Assembly: GCA_947179155.2 (NCBI GenBank)
Contig: OX359266.1
Span: 48,412,039-48,476,038, forward strand
Reading direction: 5' to 3'
DNA length: 64,000 nt
DNA from: Hedera helix
Lineage: Eukaryota; Streptophyta; Magnoliopsida; Apiales; Araliaceae
In this document: positions 46,023-56,551 of the stretch, piece after piece
Position numbering within the stretch: the first letter of the stretch is position 1
Layout: each line of letters starts with the position of its first letter
Notes under the pieces: model-generated
Told to the model about the DNA's origin: nothing
Seen by the model: only the letters and a program-made list of their open reading frames with translations
Database searches by the model: none
Position numbers and translations under genes: made by a program

Positions 46023-48498
46023 ATGACTGCTCAAACCCAGGAAGAGCTCTTGGCCTCCCATCTCGAGCAACAGAAGATCGATGTAAACCTCTCTTTCCCT
46101 CGCTCACGCACATAATTATCTCTGAATATGTAATAATGCGTTTGTGTTTAATCTAATATCTTCTTATACTAAATTGATAATTCGTCTGATAATCAGATTA
46201 ATTGTGTGTCTTTTGTGTGTTTGTCTAAATTTTTTTTTAGTTTGAATAGAGTATACTGGTATGATTTGGTAATTTTTATGTTAAAGTTTCAATCTTTGAG
46301 GATAAACCAGGGAACAGATCGAATTTGGCTTTGAAGGACCGTTTTAGGAATTCCATCCCTTTCCTGCCCACAGTCTGCTAAAAAAGGAAGCGCCTTTGCA
46401 GATCTGTTGCCTGCCCTGGTCATAAACTGAAGACCACGTACAATTTCTTCAGTGAACTGATTTTAAAATCATGTCTTTGTTTGACCAAAAGTTAGCAGCC
46501 TTTGCTTGTATAAGATTATTGAAGTAAAATGAATAGTGGGAGCTTAGCTCTGATCTAAATTTGTAGAAGCCCTGATTTAGTGCTGTATGGTGTAACACCA
46601 ATCTAAGCCTTCTAAGAACTGATGTTGAAACTATATATATACGATTTCATTGATTTTTCCCTTCCCTCTGGAAGTAGGGGTAGTGATGCAGAACTATTGA
46701 TATATGTTTCAATGTTTGCATTTGTGGAGGACACTGAGTAACTTATCTTATTGTTTCTACCTCTTTTCGGTGGTGTTTACCTTTTACCCAAGGTTATGTT
46801 GGTGATTTACAGCTTTACGTCCCACATTTTTTTCCAGTCAGTTGGTTTTTGCACGTTGCTGCATGGTACTTTGTCTTTTGCAATTTTTTTTAATGACATT
46901 TTAGCATATCCTTTTGTCCAAAGCTTTAAGATTTGGATTTCAGAATTTGATAGCATATGACTGCTGTTACATTATTGTTATTGGAAATGTTTAGGGATTA
47001 TTAATATAGGGTGCTGCTTAATTAGGTGCTTAAATCCTACGATTACAAGAAACTCTGGTGTCTTGATTATTTATTTATTAATGTATTATATGCTGTCTAA
47101 CTGTGTGTGTTGGTTAACATGGTTTGATTTTGAGGTTAAAAAATGAATACTATCTCCATCTGTCTTCGTCCATCTCTGATGAGAAAGTAATAATTTGGTC
47201 CTCTTAGGAAATTTGTGAACCTTTTATGATTGAACTGAGCTACTGCTACAATAAGTTCTCATAATTTACACTGTTTGCAGCCTGAGGAGCCTTCGGTTGA
47301 AGATGATGACGACGATGATGAAGACGACGACGATGATGATGAGAAAGACGAAGATGACGCTGAAGGCAAGTATGCAATCAAAATTTTGTTTTTGGCATTG
47401 AAATGTTGAATTAGTATTTTCTTCGAAATTCTTTGCATATGTATGATCTTTTATGCACATTAGTGGAATTGGTTTTGGTTCAAGTAAATTTAGATTAGCT
47501 CATAGAATGGACAGATGTACCTCACAAATTCTCATCCGTTTACTTAAATTTGATGAGGCTTGAAAACTTCAAAAAATTCTATATTCATTTGGCAACTTGG
47601 CCACCAAAACTGTTTTTGCATGTATAGCAAGTAGTGTATTGAAGTAGGGTTTCTTCATATGGAGGTTCTGTAGATTAGAAACTATAATTTTCTGCTTTAA
47701 TTTGGGTTCTGAAGAGGCAATTCCTAATCAGGGAAAGAAAATGATTTATGTCTTCTTAGTTCTTAATATCAGAAATAATGAGGGTTTTAAAAAGTAGGAT
47801 TCTTAGTAATTGGTTACATGATAAAAATAAGTGCTGTAACATATCATGATAGAGTTAATTACCCTCCACGGCAAGGTCAAGACGAGGGCTTTCAGAATTG
47901 ATGAATATTTCTTCACAATGAACAGGACAAGGAGATGCAAGTGGTAGATCAAAGCAGAGTCGAAGCGAGAAGAAGAGTCGGAAGGCTATGCTCAAGCTTG
48001 GGATGAAGCCCATCCCTGGGGTCAGTCGTGTCACTGTTAAGAAGAGCAAGAATGTCAGTATTTCTACTTGACAATAAATATTTCAGTTTGCTCGTAGTAA
48101 TCTCACATTTGCTATTTTTTTATTCTTATTTTTTTACCTTTTTGTCTTTTTTATTTATCTTTCAGATTCTATTTGTCATCTCAAAGCCAGACGTTTTTAA
48201 GAGTCCCAATTCAGACACATATGTTATATTTGGCGAGGCTAAGATCGAGGACTTGAGCTCACAGTTGCAGACTCAAGCTGCCGAGCAATTCAAGGCACCT
48301 AATCTCAGTCATGTGATACCAAAGGCTGAGCCTTCTGTCATAGCTCCGGATGATGAAGATGTGGATGAGACTGGTGTGGAGCCAAAAGACATAGAGTTGG
48401 TGATGACGCAAGCAGGGGTGCCAAGATCAAAGGCTGTGAAAGCTCTCAAAGCTGCTGATGGGGATATTGTCTCTGCCATTATGGAGCTTACAAACTAG
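46023..48498 (+). CDS. Nascent polypeptide-associated complex subunit alpha-like protein
   Basis: It pairs with the beta subunit at the ribosome exit tunnel and shields nascent chains from mistargeting. Exons are 46023-46082, 47281-47365, 47926-48053 and 48166-48498, giving 201 residues, close to plant homologues (about 200). Residues 1-20 are the N-terminal segment (MTAQTQEELLASHLEQQ). The long acidic stretch follows (about 25-48, mostly Asp/Glu). The NAC domain covers about 58-125 (AMLKLGMKPIPGVSRVTVKK, ILFVISKPDVFKSP). A UBA domain is at the C-terminus (DIELVMTQAGVPRSKAVKAL to ELTN). Intron 2 has a GC donor (AAG then GCAAGT), which alone keeps the frame. The next GT, at 47370, would shift it. 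The 1.2 kb first intron may aid expression, as in other translation genes. Confidence 0.95.
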
Positions 48499-49656
48499 AT
48501 GGTCTGAATGAGCCTTTTAGAGGGTTTGACTTCAAGTTCTTGTAATCTTCTCTGTTTATTTGACTCTGTTTACATTCTTGTTCTTTATGTTGTGCATTAG
48601 CATGCTAATTATCTTACACTCATGGTTTGTGTCATGATAAATATAGTAAGAAATCACATTTCTGGATTTTTCAGAAGTGAGGTACTTTTCCATTTTAACT
48701 TGTGGTGTAATGGTTGCCTATTCGTTATGCTGCATTGCATTTGCTTTAACTTCGTTGTTTTTATTTCACAGTTACCTTACAGATCATATGATGTGGCTCA
48801 CTTGTGATCTGAGGTGTAAAATACTGCATTTTTATTTTGTTTTTCGAAAATTACCAACTGCAGAACATTTCCTCTAATTTGTTCCAAAAAATGAAAGGAA
48901 AAAAAAAAAACTAAATAGTCACGCCCTATGCCTTACTAGACGAACTGGTTATGCCTTCCTACTTCCAATGGTGATTTATAGGTTTATGAGCCGGTGCTTG
49001 TTCTAGACTTGTATTTCGTAATGTGGGGTTATAATAATGGTTGTCATCAGGTTTTTTTAGCCTTTTGTTTGGAAGTCTTGAACTTCAGTATTTATCAAAA
49101 ATAGGATGAGCTGTAATTATTTCATTTGACTTCCTTGATATAGAATTTCAATTTATTCACAATAAATAGTATTTGTGTTCCTTGAGCCCACTAACAATTT
49201 ACTCGAGTTTGTGATAATTACCTTACTCTTTGTTTAACAATAAAAGCAGCTAAATTTTTTTATGCTGTTTGGACGGGTATTTTATTTTTTAAAAAAGGGG
49301 TGTTAATTACTAGAGGCTTCCAACAATTTTAATGGATGGTTTAGAAAATATGGGTTGGTTGCGTAACAACGCAAACCAACATAGAGTTCATTCCCTATTT
49401 ATGTGTGTAGCCGCCTGAAGGTCACATGGTATAGTGTTTTACTCTTGGGAAGTATATTTATAGTACAACTTTCAAGGGTCTTTCAGTGTTGCAGTTACAT
49501 ATAGCTCGCCTCAAATTGCCATTCCCTCCTACCACTGGTTGGGAGTGTCGATGACAATAATGTAACAATGAAAATAAGAATTACATTCAAACACACAAAC
49601 AAAAGTAAAAGAATGTTGTAGAGAGAGGAGAGATAAAGTATTATAGATAGAGTAAT
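48499..49656. other. 3' UTR of the NAC-alpha gene and intergenic DNA before the copia element
   Basis: The probable 3' UTR extends to about 48900, where an A-run lies. The stretch 49400-49460 (CATGGTATAGTG) looks faintly like a tRNA A box, but no SINE can be delimited. No gene is supported. Confidence 0.5.
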
Positions 49657-49661
49657 GAGAT

Positions 49662-49894
49662 TATTGGAACAATAGGTGCAGATAATGTTCAACATTCAAG
49701 TCAGCCTTATCACGATACCAACCTACACCACAATGCGAGATATAGGATAGATATTCACTTCAAAGTCAAATATATCTGATACTTGTACTTATCTCATTTA
49801 CTGAAGTCATGCATATCTAGTGTACTATATATACTAACAATTGTAACCGAAGACATTATTCAGCTAAAAGGCTTTCTATTATTTTAACCTTTTA
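49662..49894 (+). repeat. 5' LTR of the copia element
   Basis: It starts TATTGGAACAATAGG and ends TTTTAACCTTTTA. The ends are TA..TA rather than the usual TG..CA, fixed by the target duplication on one side and the primer site on the other. Confidence 0.92.
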
Positions 49895-49907
49895 TGGTAT
49901 CAGAGCC
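49895..49907 (+). promoter_or_regulatory. Primer-binding site (initiator Met tRNA)
   Basis: TGGTATCAGAGCC directly follows the 5' LTR. It is the standard complement of the plant initiator methionine tRNA 3' end in copia elements. Confidence 0.92.
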
Positions 49908-49923
49908 TTAAAAGACCCACAAC

Positions 49924-52900
49924 ATGGCAGAATCAATATCATCCACCTCAACTGTTACTTTACCAACTACACCAAACACAAACTCATCCCCCTTACCCTC
50001 TTTCATCAATCCTCACAACATTGTCACTATCAAACTCAACCGTGACAATTTTTTACTGTGGAAGGCACAAATCATTCCATATATGCGTGGTCAGAGAGTC
50101 TTTGGCTTCATTGATGGTACAATCACACCACCGCCACAAGTGATTCCCAATCCTAACACGACATCAACCATTGATTCAATTGGAAATCCAGAATTTCTTA
50201 CCTGGGTTCAACAAGATCAACTTATAATGAGCACTTTGCTGTCCTCATTGACTGAAGGAGTTCTTACTCAGGTTGTGGGCTGCACCACCTCACGAGATCT
50301 CTGGATGGCTCTAGAACGAATGTTCACTTCGCAATCTCGAGCCCGAATCATGCAGATCCACTATCAGCTTGCTACGGCTAAGAAAGGTGGATCCTCTATC
50401 TCCGATTATTTTCAAAAGTTCAAAGGTTTAGTTGATATTCTTGCGGCTGCTGGACAGCCTCTCAACGATTTTGAAATCGTTTCATATCTCCTTGTTGGTT
50501 TGGGTCCTGAGTATGATCCTTTTGTTACATCTGTCACCACCCGTGTCGATCCTCTCTCCATTGACGAACTTTATGGTCATCTCCTTGCACATGAGACCCG
50601 CCTTGAACAGCACCATAATGTCATTACAGAAGCTTTCCCTTCGGTAAATCTAGCTTCAAAATCCCAGCCAAGTCGCGGCCGTGGTTCGCGAGTGTCACCT
50701 CCTTCATCTGGTGGACGAAACAACTCTGCCTCTTATCGTGGGCATCGTGGTCGTGGACGTGGTGGTCGTTCCCCATCTTATCACTCCACTGGGCCTCATC
50801 ATTCTGGGCATTCCTCTGGAACAACTAGGCCCACATGTCAAGTGTGCAATAAAATGGGTCACACAGCCCTGCAATGTTATAACCGGTTCAACCATGCCTA
50901 TTATGGTGAAAGCTCAAGCTCCCAACTTGCTGCCTTTGTTGCTGGTTCCCCACCTTCTACTGACTATAATTGGTACCCAGACACTGGAGCAACCAATCAC
51001 CTCACTTCAGACTTCAGCAATCTCAACCTCCAATCTGAGGAGTATGTTGGTACCGATCAAATTCAAGTTGGTAATGGGGAAGGTTTGGCCATCACCCACA
51101 TTGGTTCCTCTTTCCTTCCTTCCTCTTCTAAATCATTTATTTTACAAAATGTTCTGCATGTTCCTCATATCACAAAAAATTTAATTTCTGTTAGTCAATT
51201 CACTAAAGATAATGACTGTTTTCTTGAATTTCATCCAAATTTTTTTTGTATTAAGGATCGAGCTTCGGGACGCATCCTCCATCGCGGGCCCAGTAAAGCA
51301 GGACTCTACTCTTTTTTTCCATCCACTTCCAGACATCATTCATGTGCCACTTTTGTTGGAGAACGTGCATCCCTCCATGCTTGGCACGGTCGCCTTGGAC
51401 ACCCTGCCCTCCGCATTGTTCGTCAAGTTCTTTCCCAGTTTCAACTTCCCTTTGTTGCTGATAAAACATGTGATGTATGCTCTGCTTGTCAACAGGGCAA
51501 AAGTCACCAGCTTCCTTTTAGTCCTACCAGTTCTAGGTCTAGGTTTCCTTTGGATTTATTGTTTGCTGATGTATGGGGTCCTTCCCCTATTTCTTCAATA
51601 AATGGTGCACGTTATTATATTAGTTTTGTTGATGATTTCAGTCGTTATACATGGCTCTTTCCTATTTCTTCCAAATCTGATGTGTTTCGCATATTTTCAC
51701 AATTTCATGTCCATGTTGAACGATTTTTTGAGAGGAAAATTAAGGCCATTCAAACTGATTGGGGTGGTGAGTTTCAAAAGTTAAATCCTTTACTTGCAAA
51801 ATTGGGCATTTCTCATAGAATCTCTTGCCCTCACACTCATCAACAAAATGGCTCAGTGGAACGAAAACATCGTCATGTTGTTGAAACAGGTCTCACACTG
51901 CTGAGTCATTCCTCACTACCTCATCATTTTTGGGTTGATGCATTTGAAACCGCCTGTTATTTAATAAATCGTTTACCTACACCTGTTTTGAACAACAAAT
52001 CTCCTTTTGAACTCCTATTCCAACGGACTCCTAATTACTCGTTTTTGAAAGTTTTTGGGTGTGCTTGTTGGCCACTTCTACGGCCATACAATCGTAACAA
52101 AATTCAATTTCGTTCTGTCAAATGCATTTTTCTAGGATACAGCTCTTCTCATCATGGGTACAAATGCTATCATCCCCCATCTGGCAAAGTCTATGTTTCT
52201 CGTAATGTGGTCTTTGATGAAAATTTATTTCCATATGCTACTAACTCTGTTCCTATAGCTTCCTCCCAATCATCTCCACAGGTTGCATATCTCCCTTCTT
52301 CTCTGCCTTCCATCCTTGGGTCTCCCCCTGCTCCACAGTCCACTACTACATCAGAATCAAGATCTCCTACTACACCACAAAGTTCAAGCTCTTCACCCAC
52401 CACACCACAATTGCCCCTTGCTGCCTCCAATCCACAGGCTCCACCGGCACCGTCACAAAATAATCATCCTATGCAAACACGATCCAAATCCAACATTTTC
52501 AAACCCAAGCAGCCTTCCGATGGTACTGTTAGATATCCTTTACCTCAAGCTTTACTTACCTCTTCCTTACCCACAGATACTGAACCCACATCCTTCACTG
52601 CTGCTTCGAAGCATATTAAATGGCGCCAAGCCATGAATGTTGAATTTGATGCTCTCCTTCGCAATGGCACCTGGACTCTAGTTGCTCCTTCTCCCACTAT
52701 GAATATTGTGGGCTGCAAGTGGGTATTTCGCATCAAAAGAAATGCCGATGGCACGATTGATAGGTATAAAGCTCGCTTAGTTGCCAAAGGATTTCACCAA
52801 CAACCTGGGGTTGACTTCGGCGAAACTTACAGTCCCGTGGTGAAGCCGACTACAATTCGTACTGTTCTTTCGATAGCTATCTCTTTTGGGTGGTCTATAC

Positions 52901-54207
52901 ATCAACTTGATGTACAAAATGCCTTTCTTCATGGCTTCCTCTCTGAAGATGTCTACATGGCTCAACCACCTGGCTTCATTCATCCATCCTATCCCCATCA
53001 TGTGTGCAAACTCCAGAAGGCACTTTATGGCTTGAAACAGGCCCCTAGAGCTTGGTTTTCCCGCCTCAGTAACAAGCTTTTGGAGATGGGCTTCATGGGT
53101 TCTAAGTCTGACTCTTCTCTCTTCATTTACAAATCTGACAACCTCATTATCTATGTTCTGGTTTATGTTGATGACATCATTGTCACGGGCTCTGATTCAC
53201 ATGTTATCCATCGTCTTATCAACTGCCTTAAATTGGATTTTGCAATCAAAGACTTGGGACCATTACATTTTTTTTTGGGGATTGAAGCTGTATTTGTTCC
53301 AAATGGTCTCTTCCTTACACAGCGTAGATATATCATGGATCTCTTGCATCGTACAAAGATGGCATATGCCAAGCCTATCTCCTCTCCTATGTCCTCTGCT
53401 CATGCTCTCTCTGCCTTTCATGGTGATTCCTTGCCTGATCCTACTGAATATAGGAGTACAGTGGGTGCTTTGCAATATCTATCTCTGACCCGACCTGACA
53501 TTTCCTTTGCAGTTAACAAGGTTTGTCAGTTTATGCATCGTCCCACCGTTATTCATTGGCAGGCTGTCAAGCGTATCCTACGCTATCTCAAGTGCACTAT
53601 TTCTCATGGTCTTCTTCTCACAAAGAACAAATCATCATTGCTGGAAGCCTACTCTGATGCTGACTGGGCTGGCTGCCCTGATGACAAAAAATCAACCGGT
53701 GGCTATTGTGTATTTCTCGGCTCCAATCTTATCTCTTGGAGCTCCCGCAAACAGCCAACCGTGTCACGCTCAAGTACAGAATCAGAATATCGCTCATTAG
53801 CCACCACTACTGCTGAACTTCTATGGCTCCAATCTCTTTTACGAGAACTAGGCTTCTTCCTTCCTCGCCCACCAATTCTTTGGTGTGACAACATTGGAGC
53901 CACCTACCTCACTGCAAATCCTGCTTTTCATGCCCGTACAAAACACATCGAAATTGACTTTCACTTTTTTCGTGACCATGTTGCTGCTCAATGTCTTGAT
54001 GTGCGATATCGCTCCACTAAGGATCAAGTTGCTGACATATTCACCAAGCCGTTGATTTCTCATCGCTTTGAGCTCCTTCGTGACAAACTCAACATTCATT
54101 CTACTCCGTTTCGTTTGCGGGGGCGTATTGGAACAATAGGTGCAGATAATGTTCAACATTCAAGTCAGCCTTATCACGATACCAACCTACACCACAATGC
54201 GAGATAA
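49924..54207 (+). CDS. Copia gag-pol polyprotein, intact
   Basis: One 1427-residue frame encodes all retrotransposon functions in Ty1/copia order. Gag is at 1-300 (KLNRDNFLLWKAQI), with a zinc knuckle near 305 (CQVCNKMGHTALQC). Protease carries DTGA near 353. Integrase has its HHCC region (HAWHGRLGHP; CDVCSACQQGKSH) near 480-520, and its acidic residues follow in LLFADVW, QTDWGGEF and a Glu in QQNGSVERKH. Reverse transcriptase starts near 895 (NGTWTLV) and has YVDD at 1081. RNase H has SDADWAGC at 1244 and STKDQVADIFTKPL near 1360. No stop or frameshift is seen. ATG 49924 is the first Met, 17 bases after the primer site. The last 27 codons lie inside the 3' LTR. Intact motifs suggest mobility is possible; transcription is not shown. 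Confidence 0.95.
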   Translation: MAESISSTSTVTLPTTPNTNSSPLPSFINPHNIVTIKLNRDNFLLWKAQIIPYMRGQRVFGFIDGTITPPPQVIPNPNTTSTIDSIGNPEFLTWVQQDQLIMSTLLSSLTEGVLTQVVGCTTSRDLWMALERMFTSQSRARIMQIHYQLATAKKGGSSISDYFQKFKGLVDILAAAGQPLNDFEIVSYLLVGLGPEYDPFVTSVTTRVDPLSIDELYGHLLAHETRLEQHHNVITEAFPSVNLASKSQPSRGRGSRVSPPSSGGRNNSASYRGHRGRGRGGRSPSYHSTGPHHSGHSSGTTRPTCQVCNKMGHTALQCYNRFNHAYYGESSSSQLAAFVAGSPPSTDYNWYPDTGATNHLTSDFSNLNLQSEEYVGTDQIQVGNGEGLAITHIGSSFLPSSSKSFILQNVLHVPHITKNLISVSQFTKDNDCFLEFHPNFFCIKDRASGRILHRGPSKAGLYSFFPSTSRHHSCATFVGERASLHAWHGRLGHPALRIVRQVLSQFQLPFVADKTCDVCSACQQGKSHQLPFSPTSSRSRFPLDLLFADVWGPSPISSINGARYYISFVDDFSRYTWLFPISSKSDVFRIFSQFHVHVERFFERKIKAIQTDWGGEFQKLNPLLAKLGISHRISCPHTHQQNGSVERKHRHVVETGLTLLSHSSLPHHFWVDAFETACYLINRLPTPVLNNKSPFELLFQRTPNYSFLKVFGCACWPLLRPYNRNKIQFRSVKCIFLGYSSSHHGYKCYHPPSGKVYVSRNVVFDENLFPYATNSVPIASSQSSPQVAYLPSSLPSILGSPPAPQSTTTSESRSPTTPQSSSSSPTTPQLPLAASNPQAPPAPSQNNHPMQTRSKSNIFKPKQPSDGTVRYPLPQALLTSSLPTDTEPTSFTAASKHIKWRQAMNVEFDALLRNGTWTLVAPSPTMNIVGCKWVFRIKRNADGTIDRYKARLVAKGFHQQPGVDFGETYSPVVKPTTIRTVLSIAISFGWSIHQLDVQNAFLHGFLSEDVYMAQPPGFIHPSYPHHVCKLQKALYGLKQAPRAWFSRLSNKLLEMGFMGSKSDSSLFIYKSDNLIIYVLVYVDDIIVTGSDSHVIHRLINCLKLDFAIKDLGPLHFFLGIEAVFVPNGLFLTQRRYIMDLLHRTKMAYAKPISSPMSSAHALSAFHGDSLPDPTEYRSTVGALQYLSLTRPDISFAVNKVCQFMHRPTVIHWQAVKRILRYLKCTISHGLLLTKNKSSLLEAYSDADWAGCPDDKKSTGGYCVFLGSNLISWSSRKQPTVSRSSTESEYRSLATTTAELLWLQSLLRELGFFLPRPPILWCDNIGATYLTANPAFHARTKHIEIDFHFFRDHVAAQCLDVRYRSTKDQVADIFTKPLISHRFELLRDKLNIHSTPFRLRGRIGTIGADNVQHSSQPYHDTNLHHNAR

Positions 54208-54359
54208 TAGGATAGATATTCACTTCAAAGTCAAATATATCTGATACTTGTACTTATCTCATTTACTGAAGTCATGCATATCTAGTGTACTATATATACT
54301 AACAATTGTAACTGAAGACATTATTCAGCTAAAAGGCTTTCTATTATTTTAACCTTTTA
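54126..54359 (+). repeat. 3' LTR of the copia element
   Basis: It is near-identical to the 5' LTR. It is preceded by the purine-rich stretch GCGGGGGCG, likely the polypurine tract. It contains the end of the gag-pol frame. Confidence 0.92.
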
Positions 54360-54364
54360 GAGAT

Positions 54365-55500
54365 AATTTTTTTAGTATTATTTTACATTCGTGTCTTTGG
54401 ATGTGAAACAAGAGATATACTCTAAAAATAAACGACATGTCTAGGCAATAGCAAGTCATTATTTGCAATTCAAAATATCTGTGTCATTTAAGGCCCAAGC
54501 TGGGTTGTGTCATTCAAAATATAATATATACACAATTAAACAAAATTTGAATAATTAATTATTATTTTATTTTATTTTTGTAATTTTAATTTTAATTTTA
54601 TATATTTAAAGTGTAATTATAATTATATTTTTTCATTTCTAAGTAAAATAATAAGTTCAATTAATAATTATATGTATTATAAAACTAGTTATTATGTGAA
54701 GACTCGAATTCGAGTTTGAATTTGACGTTCGCGAGTAGTTTGAATATAATTCGATCCGAGTCGAATCGAATTCGAGTAACGAAAATTCGAGTCAAGCCGA
54801 ATCTGAGTAAAGTTTTTTTAATATAATTCGAATCCGAGTCGAATTCGAGTACGAATTTAACCTTACGAGTCGAATCCGAGCAGTTTAAAATCCGGATCGA
54901 TTCGGCTCGTTTGCAGCCTTAGTTGTGGTGTTCCATTTTAGGGGGAAAAGATGGAATACTTCGGACCAGAAAAGAAAATAAGAGAAAATAAAATGCAGCA
55001 CCGTCTACATATGATCATAGATTTTCTAACAACGTAAAATACACATAATATGCATACCCTCACTTAACATGGCATCTTTTGAAATTTATCTGGTGCTTCC
55101 GGTTTTTGAGTTAGTTTCTAAAGGACATATTAATAGAAAGACTTTGGTTCAACTGTTTAGGTACTGCTAAGAATTCATATCACAGGGTTTTACTGACCAA
55201 TAAAATTTCATAAGGGGGGAGCATAGGCGCTTCAAAGTGATGTCATATATTAATGCGAACAATATCAAGCCGCAAGTACAGTTCAAAAGAACAAGTAGCA
55301 CACAAGTCATTCTCATTAAAACCCTTGAACCCAAAAAGTGGAGATAATTCACATGTGGATAAGATGCAAAAAAACACCAAAAACTATGAAAGTTATCGAT
55401 GAAACCATATAATGGAAGGCACAAATGCATACATAATTAAAAGGAAATGAAGAGCCAAGGTTACACAAAGACCTTCATGGAGGTTTATAAACATATACCA
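54365..55500. other. Intergenic DNA between the copia element and the RING gene
   Basis: This is AT-rich DNA with a motif-rich element relic at about 54695-54920. 55440-55620 is likely the 3' UTR of the minus-strand RING gene. The open frame at 55167-55430 matches nothing known to me. Confidence 0.5.
54695..54920. mobile_element. Probable hAT-type MITE relic filled with TTCGAGT/GAGTCGAAT words
   Basis: CGAATTCGAG, GAGTCGAAT and AATCCGAG words recur through 200 bp and stop at GGCTCGTTTGCAGCCTTA. The reverse complement of that end, TAAGGCTGCAAACGAGCC, resembles known plant hAT ends. No matching left end or target duplication was found. Confidence 0.5.
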
Positions 55501-55624
55501 GTTTGGCAGACTCCATGGTCAAACACTTTCTCTATCCAAGTAATTCAATTTATTCAACTGCAACGGCAAGTACTGTAACAAAGAATGAAATAAAACGGCA
55601 ACCACATCTATTTGACCAAGCTTA

Positions 55625-56551
55625 CTATTCGAAAGGCCATCCAGAGTACTCTCTACGGTGATCATCAGCATGGCTGGTTGCTGAGCTGCTTCCAGCTGTT
55701 CCATTATGGTAAGAGTTGGAATGAGATGATCCAAAAGGCCACAAGAAAGACCATGGATTCTTCCTTTGCCGATTTGCACTGCTGGTCTCCCTTCCGTTGG
55801 TATTTCTGCTGCTGCTGCTGTTTCGACCGGTAGAGCTAAGGTTACCACGGCCGTTACCCAATCTTTGTGCTGTCACCTCCTGGCGGCAAACTGGGCATGA
55901 ACTTCGTTGGGATAGCCAGGGAATAATACAATCAGAATGATATATATGCTTACAAGGCAATTTCCTAGCTTGAGACCCTATTTGAAATTTTTCTTTACAA
56001 ACTGCACAATGAGAATCAGAACGAACATCTTTTCTTGAAATCTTGACTGTAGGCAATGCATCAATTGATGATTTGGAAGCTGGGAGAGGACCACGTCGAT
56101 CATCAACGGTGAGTTGTTCAAAAAATTCTTCCACTCCAGGACCCACAAAATAATCAGTGCCATGTGCTTGCCTAAATCCAATAACCTGATTAAAAGGATC
56201 AAGAAGGCCACCATTGTTAGGCATCCTAACTGGCATATCACCACTGTATATAGGCCAGGGACCCCAAAAATTTCCATTTTCAGGCCCCGAATCAGATATT
56301 CCTCTAACGTTGGAATTGTTGCTCCTTTGAGTTAGCGCTATTTGCAGCCTCCAAAAATTTGACATGGCTTCCAAGAATCCAGGTTGCTGGTTGTGATCAT
56401 TGATGTTCACGCTGGGTAAATCCTCAAGCTCTTGAACAAACCCTCCACAACAGTTAGCACAAAGTCTGTTTTGGTCTCTAAGAGTAACCAGCCGCCTACA
56501 GTTGTAACACCAATGGGTGGGCGCCCCACTCGACATATTGCTCTCGAGCAC
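55625..56551 (-). CDS. RING-H2 E3 ubiquitin ligase of the RHC1A/RDUF type
   Basis: The uninterrupted 308-codon frame encodes a probable E3 ligase that passes ubiquitin from an E2 to unknown targets. An N-terminal zinc ribbon has Cys15, Cys18, Cys31 and Cys34 (HWCYNCRRLV, CANCCGGFVQEL). The RING-H2 domain spans Cys182-Cys222 in C-x2-C-x14-C-x-H-x2-H-x2-C-x10-C-x2-C spacing (HCAVCKEKF, CKHIYHSDC, CPVCR). The Ser/Asn-rich tail ends in SGWPFE. Homologues usually start MSSG, so the second Met (codon at 56534-56536) may be the true start; the longer reading adds MLESN. The coding part has no intron, typical for this group. A spliced 5' UTR is likely, with a donor at 57720. No transmembrane segment is seen. 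Confidence 0.93.
   Translation of the reverse strand: MLESNMSSGAPTHWCYNCRRLVTLRDQNRLCANCCGGFVQELEDLPSVNINDHNQQPGFLEAMSNFWRLQIALTQRSNNSNVRGISDSGPENGNFWGPWPIYSGDMPVRMPNNGGLLDPFNQVIGFRQAHGTDYFVGPGVEEFFEQLTVDDRRGPLPASKSSIDALPTVKISRKDVRSDSHCAVCKEKFQIGSQARKLPCKHIYHSDCIIPWLSQRSSCPVCRQEVTAQRLGNGRGNLSSTGRNSSSSRNTNGRETSSANRQRKNPWSFLWPFGSSHSNSYHNGTAGSSSATSHADDHRREYSGWPFE

Larger units (their letters stand above)
49662..54359 (+). mobile_element. Ty1/copia LTR retrotransposon, complete, 4698 bp
   Basis: Two LTRs of 233 and 234 bp differ at two positions seen: one inserted A, and one C/T change. A perfect 5-bp target duplication GAGAT lies at 49657-49661 and 54360-54364. The primer-binding site abuts the 5' LTR, and a single intact gag-pol frame fills the interior. 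The element lies 1.2 kb downstream of the NAC-alpha gene, in the same orientation. Confidence 0.96.

Noticed and set aside
47370..47375. GT donor for NAC-alpha intron 2
   Set aside because: Using it shifts the frame in exon 3 and gives an early stop. The GC donor five bases earlier restores the conserved NAC text.
49924..54207. Possibility that the copia frame is an endogenous virus or caulimovirus copy
   Set aside because: Integrase precedes reverse transcriptase, and LTRs and a tRNA-Met primer site are present. This is a Ty1/copia retrotransposon.
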